Shown one piece after another: positions 23,913 to 35,368 of a DNA stretch of 64,000 bases. The position numbers and the translations under genes were made by a program. The notes under the pieces are model-generated. The model had not been told where the DNA came from, searched no databases, and was given only the letters and a program-made list of their open reading frames with translations. The stretch is from Monocercomonoides exilis (Eukaryota; Preaxostyla; Oxymonadida; Polymastigidae): the NCBI GenBank assembly GCA_001643675.2, contig LSRY02000035.1, positions 620,001-684,000 of the forward strand. Direction: 5' to 3'. Each line of letters opens with the position of its first letter. The stretch's first letter is position 1.

Positions 23913-25421
23913 CTATCTCCATGTTCCCATCTCATGGTCTCTCGAGATCTCTTGATCTATCCTCTTCTCTCGATCGAATGGCATCAATGCCTTTTCGTTG
24001 TTCTCGCAAACTCCCACGGGTTCCGTTCTTGTAACCATCTGTCGATTGAACGAGACTCCCCCTGGCATTGTCACTCCCTCGGAATTCGATTGCGTTCTGT
24101 TTATCTCTGTCTCGCAGCAAAGCGCGGATCTCTCTTCTCTCTCTATCTCGCGGCGAAGCGCGACCTTTTTCCCCCTCGCTTCTACGATGCCCATTGGCTC
24201 TATCCAGAAGCTGCACATGTTGCTGGTCCTCCCCGTATCCTCGGGGGAGCTGGGGGGAGGGGAACTGTGATCGTGGCCACTCTCCCAGGTGATACTGGGG
24301 GATGCTGTGAGGGGATGTGTTGATCTCCTTCTTTCCCTGAAATTCGTGAAGCTCCCATTCAAGCCATGCTTCAGGAGCTGTCTGTAAGCGAAGCCCTGAG
24401 CGTTCATGTCTGTGCTGGACCTCCTTGAGCGTCCTCTCCTGGCTGTGATAAGGCCGAAGGCTGTTGGAGAAGCGGGGGATGCTCCGTACACTGGAACATC
24501 CCCCACTGGACGAAAAAAGCTGGTGCTTTCCACCAACCTCCTCAGGCTCTCTGGTACATCTTTGGACGTTCCCCCTTCAAGGAAGCACTTCTCATTCTCC
24601 CAGTTTGAATGGGGAATAACTTTCAAAAAGTTGATGCGGCTGATACTGTTTGCTATCAGGGCGAACGAGCAGAAGAGTCCCCTCAGTCGCTCCTTCTCTT
24701 CTTCCTCAAAACGTGTCTTCCTCAATTCTCTTGTTGAAAGGGCTGCAATCGCATTAGCGGCTTCAAACACCGATTCAAGGGCTGGTTGGAGAAATTCAAT
24801 GACTCGTACAGCTTCTGGTGAGTCCTTTCTCCATTCAGCGGTGACCCCAGTCGCCTTTAAGGCGTTCCAACTCGCATCAGTGTGTCTGGTGAAGAAACTC
24901 TTTTCCGTCTCTTGAATAAACGTGTTAAAGACATCATCGTTTATTCTGATCGATCCGGCCTTGCAAAACTCCACAAATCTCTTCAGTTCTCCCGCCTGCC
25001 TCCTGGGCGTCAGCCATTCGTCTGGGAAAATTCCCAAAAAGTCTTCCGATCTCTCCTGCTCTTCTTCCCGCTTTTCTGTACTTCCGAAATCGCTCTCGCT
25101 GCTTTCTTCTTCGTCCCATCTCTTCATTTGGTTTCGTACGCCACTGCCCCTCAATCGCTGTCTGTGTCTCTTCTTTTCAATCATCTCTGAATAATTAGTT
25201 TCGGACTCAGATTCGCTTGATCTCGTCAGAGATCTTCTTCTTGGCCGTTCCCTCTTCGTCTTTCTCATTGGTAATAATCCTTCTGCTCCGGAGTGACTTG
25301 GTCCTCCTCTGCTCATCGATACTTCATCAATCCAGTTTTCAACTCTCTTGAGCCTTTGAACAAGATCAACAATCTTCTCCTCGCTGTCGCTGTCTGCCAT
25401 TCTAACAGGATTTAGCCTCAT
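23913..25421 (-). CDS. DIRS ORF1, gag-like
   Basis: The frame is open from 25448, but the first ATG is at 25421 and another is at 25400. It encodes about 500 residues: a charged Ser/Arg/Glu-rich N-terminus, then a helical region (EWLTPRRQAGELKRFVEF..FLQPALESVFEAANAIAAL). There is no zinc knuckle, and no similarity I can name beyond position. It occupies the gag place at the 5' end of a DIRS element and ends at a TAG in frame with the RT. That TAG may be a mutation, so gag and pol may once have been one polyprotein. Confidence 0.6.
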   Translation of the reverse strand: MRLNPVRMADSDSEEKIVDLVQRLKRVENWIDEVSMSRGGPSHSGAEGLLPMRKTKRERPRRRSLTRSSESESETNYSEMIEKKRHRQRLRGSGVRNQMKRWDEEESSESDFGSTEKREEEQERSEDFLGIFPDEWLTPRRQAGELKRFVEFCKAGSIRINDDVFNTFIQETEKSFFTRHTDASWNALKATGVTAEWRKDSPEAVRVIEFLQPALESVFEAANAIAALSTRELRKTRFEEEEKERLRGLFCSFALIANSISRINFLKVIPHSNWENEKCFLEGGTSKDVPESLRRLVESTSFFRPVGDVPVYGASPASPTAFGLITARRGRSRRSSTDMNAQGFAYRQLLKHGLNGSFTNFRERRRSTHPLTASPSITWESGHDHSSPPPSSPEDTGRTSNMCSFWIEPMGIVEARGKKVALRREIEREERSALCCETEINRTQSNSEGVTMPGGVSFNRQMVTRTEPVGVCENNEKALMPFDREKRIDQEISRDHEMGTWR

Positions 25422-25480
25422 TTCAACTGCGGACAATGGTGTAAACAAGAAGTCAATTCGTTAGCGAAGTTTGATTTTAA

Positions 25481-25553
25481 ACCACCCATTGTTTAAGATC
25501 AAACTCATTATTGAGGAGCAAACCTGCTTCTTGCGTTCGAAGATTCGCTTTAT
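25481..25553 (-). repeat. DIRS left inverted terminal repeat
   Basis: The 5' end of the element in coding orientation. Contains AGGAGCAAACCTGCTTC and the ACCACCC block inverted relative to 19561-19569. Matches the internal complementary region over 45 bp. Confidence 0.85.
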
Positions 25554-25556
25554 TAC

Positions 25557-26156
25557 AAATCGATGAATTATTCCTTTTTCTGGTTTTCATTCCTCAAATC
25601 TTCTTCTTTCATCAAATGATGCAACAAACTCAGCAAAGAAAAAATTGTTATAAAATATTCGAATTCTTGACTAAGCCTGGGTGACTTAAGACTTTTGTCT
25701 TAAGGAAATCTTCTTTTGACTGACTTTAAAAATGCTTGAAGTCAAAAAGCATTTATATCTAATCAAAATTATTCAAAAGTTTAACAGTTTATCGTTCACA
25801 CACTTAATAAAATAAAAGGAAAATGAAAAATTTAAATCGAACAAAAAATAATCGATACTTTTTTTTTTGAAATAAAGAACACGTTAATGGGTTTTGACTG
25901 GATCAATTTTTTGGAAATTGCCTAAGTCACAGACTGGTCGATCTTTTTTTGACTTTGTCAAATTTTTGTGTCAACACCCAACATAATTGAATGTTAAAAT
26001 CATTTGAGTGAATTTCAAAATGCCTTTATGGATAAACATATTAATTGCATCGTTTTTTGATTGATTTATTCACTTTGAATAGCATGAACACACTTTAAAG
26101 TGTATCTTCAAATGACCGGATTAACAAAATAAAGTGAAAAGAAAAAAGATGAAAGC
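25557..26156. other. Intergenic, AT-rich
   Basis: No gene recognised. A short perfect hairpin, CTTAAGAC-TTTT-GTCTTAAG, lies near 25685-25704. Confidence 0.5.
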
Positions 26157-26480
26157 ATGCATGAGTCTTTTTCGTTTCCTTCAACAAGTTCCTCCTGCTC
26201 TTCTTCTTTTGATAGTTTTTCTTCGTCATGTTTGACATATTCTCGCATCACATATTTCCAAAATAATTCTCGTGACTTAACTGAAGATGCAATGGAAGAC
26301 GGAACTGATGAAATAGAATTTGGCGTAGATAATGTGGATGTGCTGTTTAAAAACCAGAAGATCAATTTGACTTCACAACTGGAACCAGAAAAGAGAAAGA
26401 AGTTTGTTATCAAGTGGTATGTTCCATATGTTTTTACTGGGCTACACGAATTAGACAAGGTTTTGAAAGATACGTTGTAA
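26157..26480 (+). CDS. Small hypothetical protein (uncertain)
   Basis: ATG-to-TAA frame of 107 residues: a Ser-rich start, then an acidic segment (EDAMEDGTDEIEFGVDNVDVLF) and KINLTSQLEPEKRKKFVIKWYVPYVF. Composition is protein-like from about residue 35 onward, so it may be an exon of a larger gene. No family recognised. Confidence 0.3.
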   Translation: MHESFSFPSTSSSCSSSFDSFSSSCLTYSRITYFQNNSRDLTEDAMEDGTDEIEFGVDNVDVLFKNQKINLTSQLEPEKRKKFVIKWYVPYVFTGLHELDKVLKDTL

Positions 26481-26744
26481 CAGTATAATCAAATCAATCA
26501 AAAGAGATCAGGGATTTATGTTTCAAACTGTTTCCGGATTTTTTGAATGAAGCACCAAGCTTCGTATAAGAAGACGACACACAAAAGTTCGACGCAGAGA
26601 TCACGAAGAAAGAACTTATTCAAACAATTCTTTCAAACATCTTTTTTTCATTTGTTTCATCTCAATGCAGCGAATCAAGCTGCGAATGTGTCTTTTCAAG
26701 AACAAAAAGGATCTCTGGTGACAGAAGGCATTCTCTATCTTTGA

Positions 26745-27321
26745 AGCACTAAATGCTCTTTTAACTGTTTTGTCTTTTGACAAAAGTTTTTTCATTTCAC
26801 ATTTCTTTCAACAAATTTTTAAATAAACAATAAATCATCTGTTTTCTTTTTTGATTTTCACAAAAATATCAATCAATATTTTCATGAATAAACTGCATAT
26901 TTAAAAATAGTTCTTGTGAAGCGTTAATATCAATGAGCAAATAAAAAGAAGAACATCTGAATGAGGAAACTGAAAGCAATATTCATGATGTAAGTTAACG
27001 AGAAGGAGAATATGTGTTGCGTTTCTTGCTCTTTTCAATAAAATCTCACTTCTTTTCTATGATAAAGTTCGAAGTGCTTTTATAGCTTTCAACATATCTT
27101 CTTTGTCATGAATTCTGTATTTTCAACAGCTTTGTGCATCTCTCTATGCCTTCTGAATTCCATTATTGCTTGCTGATTTTTCAATTTTATTTTAACGCTT
27201 CACTGATATTTCCTCTTCTATTGCAGCTTCTTTTCCTTCTTCGCCATCTTCTTCTTTTTAACTTCATTCTCCCCCAACGGAGCTATTGTCCTTTCCCACA
27301 CCCACTCAACCGATCGTTGCT
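26745..27321. other. Intergenic or 5' flank, no gene seen
   Basis: AT-rich up to about 27120, then pyrimidine-rich sequence leading into the candidate gene at 27322. No confident exon. Confidence 0.4.
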
Positions 27322-28158
27322 ATGTTTCCCCTCATCCCACAGCCAGTCATCCATCTCGTTTCATGCTATCAGCTGAAAGAGGATGTGCTGTTCACCATCG
27401 ACGACTGCTTCTCTCTCGGCAAAGACAACCTGTCGCTTTTGAGGGCAGCACTCATCACGCCAGACATCATTCCCATTGGAATGGATGAAAGCACAACAAG
27501 CGATGAAGAAGAAGGTGTTGAAGAAAAAGAAGAAATGAAACAGCAGAATGACTCAAGTGATTAATTGTCATCGCCATCATTATCATTGTCTTCTTCTTCA
27601 TCTTTTTCCTCTTCCATTTCGTATCTTCTCAATTCATCAGTCGAATTCCTAAGCGGTGCGTTTCGTCTGCCTTTTGGATCGGCCGCGATACACTCGCTGA
27701 ATGCAGCTCTGATCTGTCAAGCAGTTCCTCTTCTCTCTTCTTCAATGCTTCCACTCCAACAAATGAGATTGTTCAAAAACATGAAATATAATGGATCTAA
27801 TCCTCTTTTCTCTGCCTCTTCGCACTTTTGTACGTCTTCTTCTTTCTCTTCTCCTGCTATTTCAGATCTATCGCCTTCTCTCTCCAATTATTATTCCCCA
27901 TCTCCAGTAACATTTTCATCCTATTCGTCGGTTGTTGGATCACCTCGTGCTCATCTCCTTCTCTTTCGTGATGTTTCACTTAAACAGCCAGCTCCTCCAC
28001 CTCTTCTTCTCCTTCTTCTTCATTTCCTCTTCGTATTCTTCTTCATACTTGTTATTTTCTCCACACAATTCTTCAGTTTGTCACTTTCCTGTTGCTTTTT
28101 AACCTTTGTGCACTTGTCTTCTGTAGTGGTTTTAATCCGTTTGAGCACATTCATCTGA
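27322..28158 (+). CDS. Hypothetical protein, probably two or more exons
   Basis: From ATG 27322 the frame reads FPLIPQPVIHLVSCYQLKED..TIDDCFSLGKDNLSLLRAAL, then an acidic tail stopped by TAA at 27562. The same frame continues beyond it (EFLSGAFRLPFGSAAIHSLNAALI..). A pyrimidine-rich stretch from GTGATT (27556) to TCATCAG (about 27640) could be an intron that removes the stop. After about 27840 the frame is mostly Ser and Leu, so its 3' limit is doubtful. I do not recognise the protein. Confidence 0.35.
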
Positions 28159-28159
28159 G

Positions 28160-30021
28160 AGAGAGAATGAATAATGGAAATTGAAGCGGAGAAGTGGAAG
28201 CTGGGATGGACGATGCGGAGAAAGAATGAAAATGAGAAGGAGAAGAAGAGGTCGAACATTCATTTGCTATTTGAAAGGATTGTGAAGATTGTGCAAGTAG
28301 CAATGAGGCAGACACTCACATAAGCATAAAAGTCATTCATTGTTCCATGTTAAAATAACAAGCTGCAGAACACCGAAGGTGGTTGAAAGAGATTCAAAGC
28401 TGTTCTCTGAGTCATGTGGCATAAACTAAGTTCTTCCTATCTCGTTTGAGTCTCTCTGGTTGCATTTCTCTTTTTCCCGCTCTGTAAAGCACATTCCGCA
28501 GTTGGTGGCTAGCTCTCAACCAGCTTCATGTTCTTCTTCTTTTCCTTGTTCTCCTCTTCATTCTTCTTCTTCTTCTTTAAATAATTCAAAAAAAAAATCA
28601 CAAAAAATAAATTCCATCGTTAGGGCCCGTTCGATTTATTCCGGAGATTATTCCTTAACTCAATTGAAAACAGACATGTCAAATTAACAAAAGAAGAAGA
28701 AGAAGAAGTTGTGTGAAATGTTGATGATATATTTATAGAAGATCCAGAAGACAATGATGATGATGAATGTGTTGAATGAGATGATTATTTGTTGAAGATT
28801 GAGAAGATGAGAGTCAATTAACATCAACAAAAAATACATTGAAATTCTTTTCTTTTGTCCCTTTTTCTTCTGGCAAATAATATCCTCCAAATCCATCAAA
28901 CATTCAGCTCAATCCACTTTCTTTCTTTCCAACAAAAAATACGAAAGATTGAGCGATCCCTTTTTCATTTCATCTCTTCCATATTCGCTTCCCCTCTTTC
29001 ACAAAAAAAAACATCTTTCCTCAAAAACGAATTCTTCGTCAAAGCCCGATTCAATGAGTCTTCGAAATATCTAGCATTTCATGTGTCCGTCTTTTTTTTC
29101 CTTCCTAGCTTATCTTGTTCTTCTTCAAAGCCATCCATTCCTTCTATCTTTCAGCATCCTGAATGAAAAATAATAATCACTCGAAAAAAATAACTACATC
29201 AAACCTTCAAAGCATTTTTTAAAGCAATTTTCTGTTTATTATTCCCAAGTCAATGCTTGTTTTCCTTTATAATAAAATTCGTTATGCCTTCGATTTTCAA
29301 GTGTTTCATCATCTGATTCTCAGTTTTCACTTCCAATTTTCTTCATCCTGTGAACTTTCTTTATGAATTTGTAGAATAAACTCGATATTCAGGCAGATAA
29401 ACAAGATGTTCCACTTTTTGTTTATTTTCGAAAATTTCCACTGGATTGCATGAAAGAAGTACATTTACAGATTATAGGCAAATACAACAATATGCAAACC
29501 AATCAGCTATCATTGACTTCAAGCGTTCAATTGCAAAAAGATATTTCTCAGAATAAGTATTATTAGAATTATGGTTCATAATATTTTCTTTCTTTTGAGG
29601 AAAAAATAATACATAATTAATTATTTCAAAAAATAACCATACATTTTTAAGCAATAAAATTTGTGTTTATTGCCTCAAATATCAAGATAGAGAGAAAAAA
29701 AGCCAATTGACGTGAAAATATTCCACTGACTGACGTAACCATCAATTTTTCAATCCGTCAACCAGGCTTATTCTTGACTTTCACTCACTCACTCACTCAC
29801 TCTCTTTGAAAAGTCATATTTTCGTTTTTATTCAATCTGATTGAAATTTTCATTATGGCCTATTCCTTTACACAAAAAATATTAAAAGTTTTTGGCTGAA
29901 AGATTATATATTAATTTTATTTTTGGTGGGCTTTTGAAGATTGTTTTCATTTTCTCGACCATAATAAATTGCCTTGTCTATTTTGACTTTCGAAAAAGCC
30001 CAGGAACTTGTTGTTTGTGAA
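28160..30021. other. Sparse region, weak coding traces only
   Basis: Contains short Ser-rich frames, for example 28500-28687 ending ..KINSIVRARSIYSGDYSLTQL, that might be exons. No gene can be supported. A (TCAC)n simple repeat lies at 29781-29802. The 5' flank of the kinase gene begins after about 29900. Confidence 0.35.
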
Positions 30022-33000
30022 ATGGAGCCCAGCAACGACTCGTACGATGTGGTAGAAAACTGTGTGTTCTTTTGTTATTTGGGTATGTTATTTGCGATTT
30101 AAGACAGGATTGAGGAAATGCTTGGGAAAGGAGAGTTTGGGGACGTGTATCTTGTGACGAACAAGGATGACGGGCGAAAATACGTGGCGAAAATACTGAA
30201 GATAAAATCGGGAAGGCTGACGGAGGAGCAGATGGCGGAGCTGTTTGAGACGAAAAGCATCGACTGCGAGTTTGTTGTGAAGATGCACGAAACGTTCTTT
30301 GCGTGGCAGGGAGCAGGAGACATGCTTGCGTATCTCATCATGGAGTACTGCAACGGCGGGACACTGGGGAGCGTGATTCGGAAGAACATGAATGCTCAAC
30401 AAGCGATGGAGCTGGACACGTTCAAGCAAGTGTTCACGCAGATTCTGCTTGGGCTGCATTATCTGCACTCGATGGGGATGCTGCACAGGGACTTGAAGCC
30501 GGACAACATATTTTTGCAAGAAGGGGGCAGGGTGAAAATCGGGGATCTGGGCCTGCTGGCGCAAATCAAAGATGGGCAAAGTTTTGTGTTTGGGAATGTT
30601 GGAACAAAGTGTGCCATTTTCTCAGATGCTTTTTGTTTTATTGACGATGTGTGCATGTGTGCATGCATTACTGCTGCTGCTGGCTAATGCATGTGTTTCA
30701 GGTGCTATCGCGCACCAGAAGTTGGAAGAAACGCCAAGTATGCCAATTCCAAAGCACTTTGAAGAATAAGCCATTTTCACATACGAAAGTTGCTGTTATG
30801 AATCAGATGTGTTTTCTTTTGGGGTGATTGCGTATGAGATGCTGATGAACAAGCGGCCGTACGATTGCATGAGCTGTGAGTACTTCGATGTTCCTTTCAA
30901 TGTGGCTGAGCCGCTGAAGTGCGACGAGGAGGAAATCCGACGAATTGTCAACCAGATGATTGAAGAGGTGTGTGCAGGCCTTTGAGCAACAGCTGCTGAA
31001 CGTGGCGGACTTTTCCTTCTTTTGTCTGATGTTTCTGTTTGCAACATATGAATTGTGATGGCAGGACTACAAAAAGCGCCCGAAGACCGAAGAGATTCTG
31101 AAATGCGAATTTGTGAAGAAGACGATAAATCAGTGCAACTATCAGGTGAAAGAGGCACCGGATAACAGAGAGTTTGCTTCATTTCTTCTTCTTCTTCTTC
31201 TTCTTTTCATTTTGGTTTTTCATCTTTGACTTGTGTGCGCGAATGGTGAAACACGACAGACAGGCGGAGTTAAGGCGGGTGGAAGAGATGCTGGACAACC
31301 CCGAAATGAAAGTGCATCTGAGCGGAATTGAGTCGCTGCTATCGGCGTACAAAGAAGCACAAAGCAGCAGCTCTGTTTTTCGGGCTGTGGGCAGGAGCAG
31401 CGACGAAAGTGTTGGGAGAAGAGGAAAGAGAAAGAAAAGCAGCGATGAGCTTTCTGATCTGCCAAGCATGCCTTCGGGTTACTGTGGGTGTGGCTGTGGC
31501 GCAGCGAAAGAATCGCCTGTTGTGAAAAGCAGAGGGACAAAAGCGGTGTGGAAGGAGGATGGTGACTGGATGGCCATTGGGCAGGAAGTGGTTGGGGAAG
31601 GTGTTTGGCTGTTTGAGACGCGGATACGCAGACTTTGCGAACACGATTGCAAACACACATCAGCTGGAGCAGGTGGAGCATGTGGGACAGGTGAGGCAGA
31701 GGAAGTTGAATGCAGCGAGAAGGAGAGGAGGATGGTGATTGGCGTCTGTGAATCTGGCGGAGAAAACGAAACGGTGCTGTTTGGAGAGGACGAAGGGCAA
31801 AGTGCTGGGTATTGGGCAGATGGAATGCTGAAGAGCAGAAACAAATGGATCCAGAAAGATGGGAAATGTGTGTTTTTTGTTTTATTTTTCATTTTATTGT
31901 TTTGTTGTGTGAGATGTGATGGTATAAATTGAGCATTTTACTTTTATATTTTTTATTTTTTATTTTTTGTATTTGCTTCATTTTGAGATGTGTTTATCAA
32001 AACGAACATTCATCTGAATTTGTTGATTGATGCCTTCGACTGGCGTGAGGCAGCTGTGAGCAACGTTTGCTGGGAATGTGGGGATGTTGTGGCAGTTGAG
32101 GCAGACATGAACAGAAGGATTGTCTCGTTTTATGTGAACGGCTGCCGCCAGGCTGTGTTTTTTGTGGATGTTCCGCCCAAACTCGTTTTTGGTGTTTGCC
32201 ATTTTTTATTTCAAATCTGCTTCATCTTTTTTCATCTTTTTTCATCTTTTTTCATCTTTTTTGATTTGATATTTTGCCTTCAATTGTGTATGTGAAAATG
32301 TGTGTATTGAATGAACTGGGCTGTGACAATTCCTGTTTCAGTTTGGAGCCTGCCGACGGAACACGACATGTGAAATAATCCGCTTTTGCCGCCTTCCTTC
32401 ATCGCAGTTCCATCCGAGTTACGCAGACATCGCATGCATCTGGAACAGACACGCAAGAGAGATCGAGTGGTTCATGCTTGGCATGAAATACCGTCCTTGC
32501 GCAGCATCAGGAGCATCTTCGCCTTCCACCCAGCCTCGTCAGCCGAATGCGCATTCAGCACTTTCGTCTGAGCTGCTGCCGATTCTGCAAGGAGAGACAC
32601 AATACACGCGATATTTTGGGTTTGAGGAAGGCAGCTGCAGATGGATCCACCACATGAACATGAATCTGGTGGCAGACGTTGCTCTGCGGGGGTGCCGATG
32701 GATTGTGACGGTGCGGTTCGACTCGTTTGGGCAGCGGCTGGAGAAGAACGTGAGGAGAGAGAGGATGTCTGTTGCGAGCAGCAACCTCAGCAGAAGCAGC
32801 ATCAGCAGCAGGGTTGGCAGAGCGAAGCAGGACAAGACAAAAACAGCGTCATATGTTCCGAGCCATCGAAGCCAGCACAGAGAAGGAATGGAACCGTTGA
32901 CAGAAGAGGAGCAAAAGGCGTATGCAGATTATGTGAGGAGCCAGAGTTGGGTTCCGTATGTTGGGGTGTCGCAGTTTCCTTTGGCAGCGCAGATTGCATC

Positions 33001-35368
33001 GCAGTTTGGAGACAGCGAAGCATCGGCAGCGTACTTGGCGAGCGGAGAGTGCAGGCACATGGAGCAGCTGGTCGAAGGGAACGAGGCGTTTGGGGAAGGA
33101 GACGAGGTTTCTGTGGTTGTGGATCTGCCGAAGTCGGAGATCTGCTTCTACAGGAACAGGGTGGCGCAGAAAGTGGGCTTTGTGAATGTGCCGAGCACTG
33201 TGATTGTCGGGGTGTGCAGTCTGAAGAAACGGACTATGCTGTTTTTTTTATTTGAGAAACCGAGAAAAGAAAGCAATTGTGCAAAAAGGATGATCAAACG
33301 AATATGAATATTATTTTTTTTTTCCTATCTTTTTCATGTTATTTTCTGCTCATGGAATTGTGAAGGAGAAAAAAAAATTGCTGTGTGAAATGGAATATTT
33401 TCAATAATCATTTTTGTGCTTATTTTGTATGTGTGTGTCTTTTTATTCTATTTGTTTTGAAATGATGTTATTTTTCAGGTTGGGATGGGAGCAAAAGATT
33501 CGAAATGCACGCTTGTTCGATGCCAGCCGCTAAGACAAAATGAAGATCCCTTTTATCAACCTCCTCCTCTTCCTTCTCTATCTTCTCCAGTGCATGTCCA
33601 ATCAGCGAAACCAGATGAATCGTGTGCAGCTGATGAGAAGAAGAGCCAGTCTTTGCCGAATGCAGCAGGCAAGACCATTTGCCGTCGGTTGAGCAGAGCT
33701 GTTCGGTGGGGCCAGAGCGAAAAGGCGAGCCAGTTTGCGAAAGACAACTTGGATGAGTTCATGCCAGTGCAGCTGATCCGCTCGCAAACAGTTGCGAGGT
33801 GGGTGGATGCAGAGCGGATGGCGCAGGAAAGGAAGGCGAAGCGGGAGCTGAAAGAGAAAGAAGAGTCGATCGCGGAGGGTGACGAAGAAGAGGAAGGGCC
33901 AGGGATTTTGGAGATGCTGCGGGAGATGGCAGTTGTGAAAGAGAAGAGACAAACTGAGGGCTCGTTTGGAGAGCAGTTTTGTGGGAGCAAAGGGATGACC
34001 GAGCAGCGGGGAGCGAAGGAGAAGAATGTGATGTTGTTTGTGAAGCAGGAGGTAAGAGAAGGGATTTGGAGGTGCAAGCTGAAAATCTCAAAGCTGCGTG
34101 ATTGCTATGGGGAGCGAATTGCGGGCAGGCGCAGGACAGGTGGGCATTCGTCCTCTGGGCGAAGATCAGCCTCTGGAGCGAGCGAGAAAAGAAGAGAAGA
34201 CACAGAAAGAGACTGCTATTCAGACTCGGATGATGACAGCTCAGAAGGGAGCAGGGAAGACAGGTTGAGCGAAAGCGAGAAGGAAAGCGAGAAGGAAGAT
34301 GACTCCAGTGGAACTGACAGCAGCCGCGATGAGACAAGCGAAGAAAGCGATTGCCAAACAGAAGCATATTGGAACAAAAAGCAGGAGATTGCTTGGAAGC
34401 CGCACATCGGTGTTTGTGTGAAGGGATGGAAGTATCGTTCAGAATCTGTTCTTCGTGGTAAAAATGCTCAGTCAGGCAAGGCTAAGCAGCGAGGGCTGGA
34501 GGGAGAATTGACAGGAAAGGAAAAGAAGCAGCCTTTTCAGACAGTCTTTTTTGATCAGCGGCGTTCTCGGGCAGATCATTGCTGCTTGGCAGAACAGTCT
34601 TTGGAGACGAGTGGCAGCCGGCCGTTTGGGTTTGACGAAGGGTCGATTGCATTTGGGTGTGACGGGCGTGTGCTGGTGAATGGTGTTGTGCAGTGTCGGT
34701 GCGAAAGGTGGGGAGAGGGCGACACAGTGGCGCTTGAGGTGAATGGGGTAAACGGGACGCTTCTGATGTATGTGAACAGGGTGAGGCAGCCAGCGGTGGT
34801 GGTGAATGTTCCGCGGTGTGTGTGCTTCGGGGTCTTTCTCGGTGGAGACGGCAGCCAATGCAGGCTGATGGGGGTGGAGCGTGCTCGCGTCTCGCCTTTC
34901 CACAAGCACAAGAGCGACCGCTGGATTGACTGGAATGGTGGAGGGGCAGGGGCAACGGAGGCTTCGACTGCATTGTTGGGCATGACGGGGAGCAAAGGGT
35001 TGGCCAGGCATGATTCGTCCTCTTCACCACGAATGTTGGGAGATGAACTGATCATTCCGTCGTTTCATCCTCGAAAGACGGCTCCTGCAGCAGCAGACTC
35101 ATCAGCCAATAGATGTTTTGCTCCTGAATCCCGGGCATTGCTCTCTGCAGAACCGTCTGCTTCTCCACCTCAGCCAACTTCCCATTCATCTGGGGTGCAT
35201 TCTGAAAGGGTTGGCAACAAATATGTTTTTGAGCCTCCTCCGCCTCCTTCATCCGAGCAGCAAGCTGACACATACTCGCCCTCAATATCGCCGAATCCAA
35301 AAGTTGTTTTGAGCCTTTTGAAGCTGAACCAGATGGCATACAATTCGCAAAAGCGAGCTCACAAATGA
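30022..35368 (+). CDS. Protein kinase (NEK-like) fused to about three SPRY-like modules
   Basis: Nine exons, all phases consistent: 30022-30061, 30104-30608, 30702-30737, 30790-30967, 31065-31145, 31264-31867, 31988-32184, 32342-33205 and 33479-35368 (1,464 aa). The kinase domain has GKGEFGDV, VAKI (lysine), MEYCNGGTL, HRDLKPDN, GDLG (in place of DFG) and GTKCYRAPE, then ESDVFSFGVIAYEM. MEYCNGG and GDLGL favour a NEK-type kinase, and all catalytic residues are present. After a charged linker come SPRY-type segments. The first (about 31550-32380) has IGVC, GYWADG, WECGDVVAVEADM and VSFYVNG. The second (32560-33500) has YFGFEEG..EGDEVSVVVDLPKSEICFYRNR. The third (34390-34880) has HIGVCVKGW..FGFDEGSIAFGCDG..GDTVALEVNGVNGTLLMYVNR. 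SPRY folds bind peptide ligands. Which proteins this kinase acts on is unknown. Confidence 0.78.

Larger units (their letters stand above)
19503..25556 (-). mobile_element. DIRS-type tyrosine-recombinase retrotransposon, decayed copy
   Basis: About 6.05 kb, GC-richer than its surroundings, coding on the minus strand in the order gag-like ORF, reverse transcriptase, RNase H, a post-RNase H segment, tyrosine recombinase. Its ends form the DIRS signature: diverged inverted terminal repeats (19503-19580 and 25481-25553) plus an internal complementary region (20163-20252). One half of that region pairs with each terminus. DIRS elements replicate through a circular intermediate that the recombinase inserts without a target duplication, and no duplication is visible here. 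The gag and RT/RNase H parts lie in a single frame but are cut by stops at 23913 (TAG), 23571 (TGA), 23418 (TAG) and 23217 (TAA). A frameshift follows near 22360, then TAG at 22303. The recombinase frame has TAA at 21633. Between the right ITR and the internal region lies a GC-rich stretch (19660-19930) with no recognisable protein. Confidence 0.88.

Noticed and set aside
20300-25190. Plus-strand frames across the DIRS region (for example 22694-23172, 24406-24915)
   Set aside because: They oppose the clearly homologous minus-strand RT, recombinase and gag frames and show no domain.
25668-29785. Similar TAAGCCTGG-TGAC motifs at 25675 and (inverted) 29760 as element ends
   Set aside because: Only about 17 bp of imperfect match, with no flanking duplication or internal structure; likely chance.
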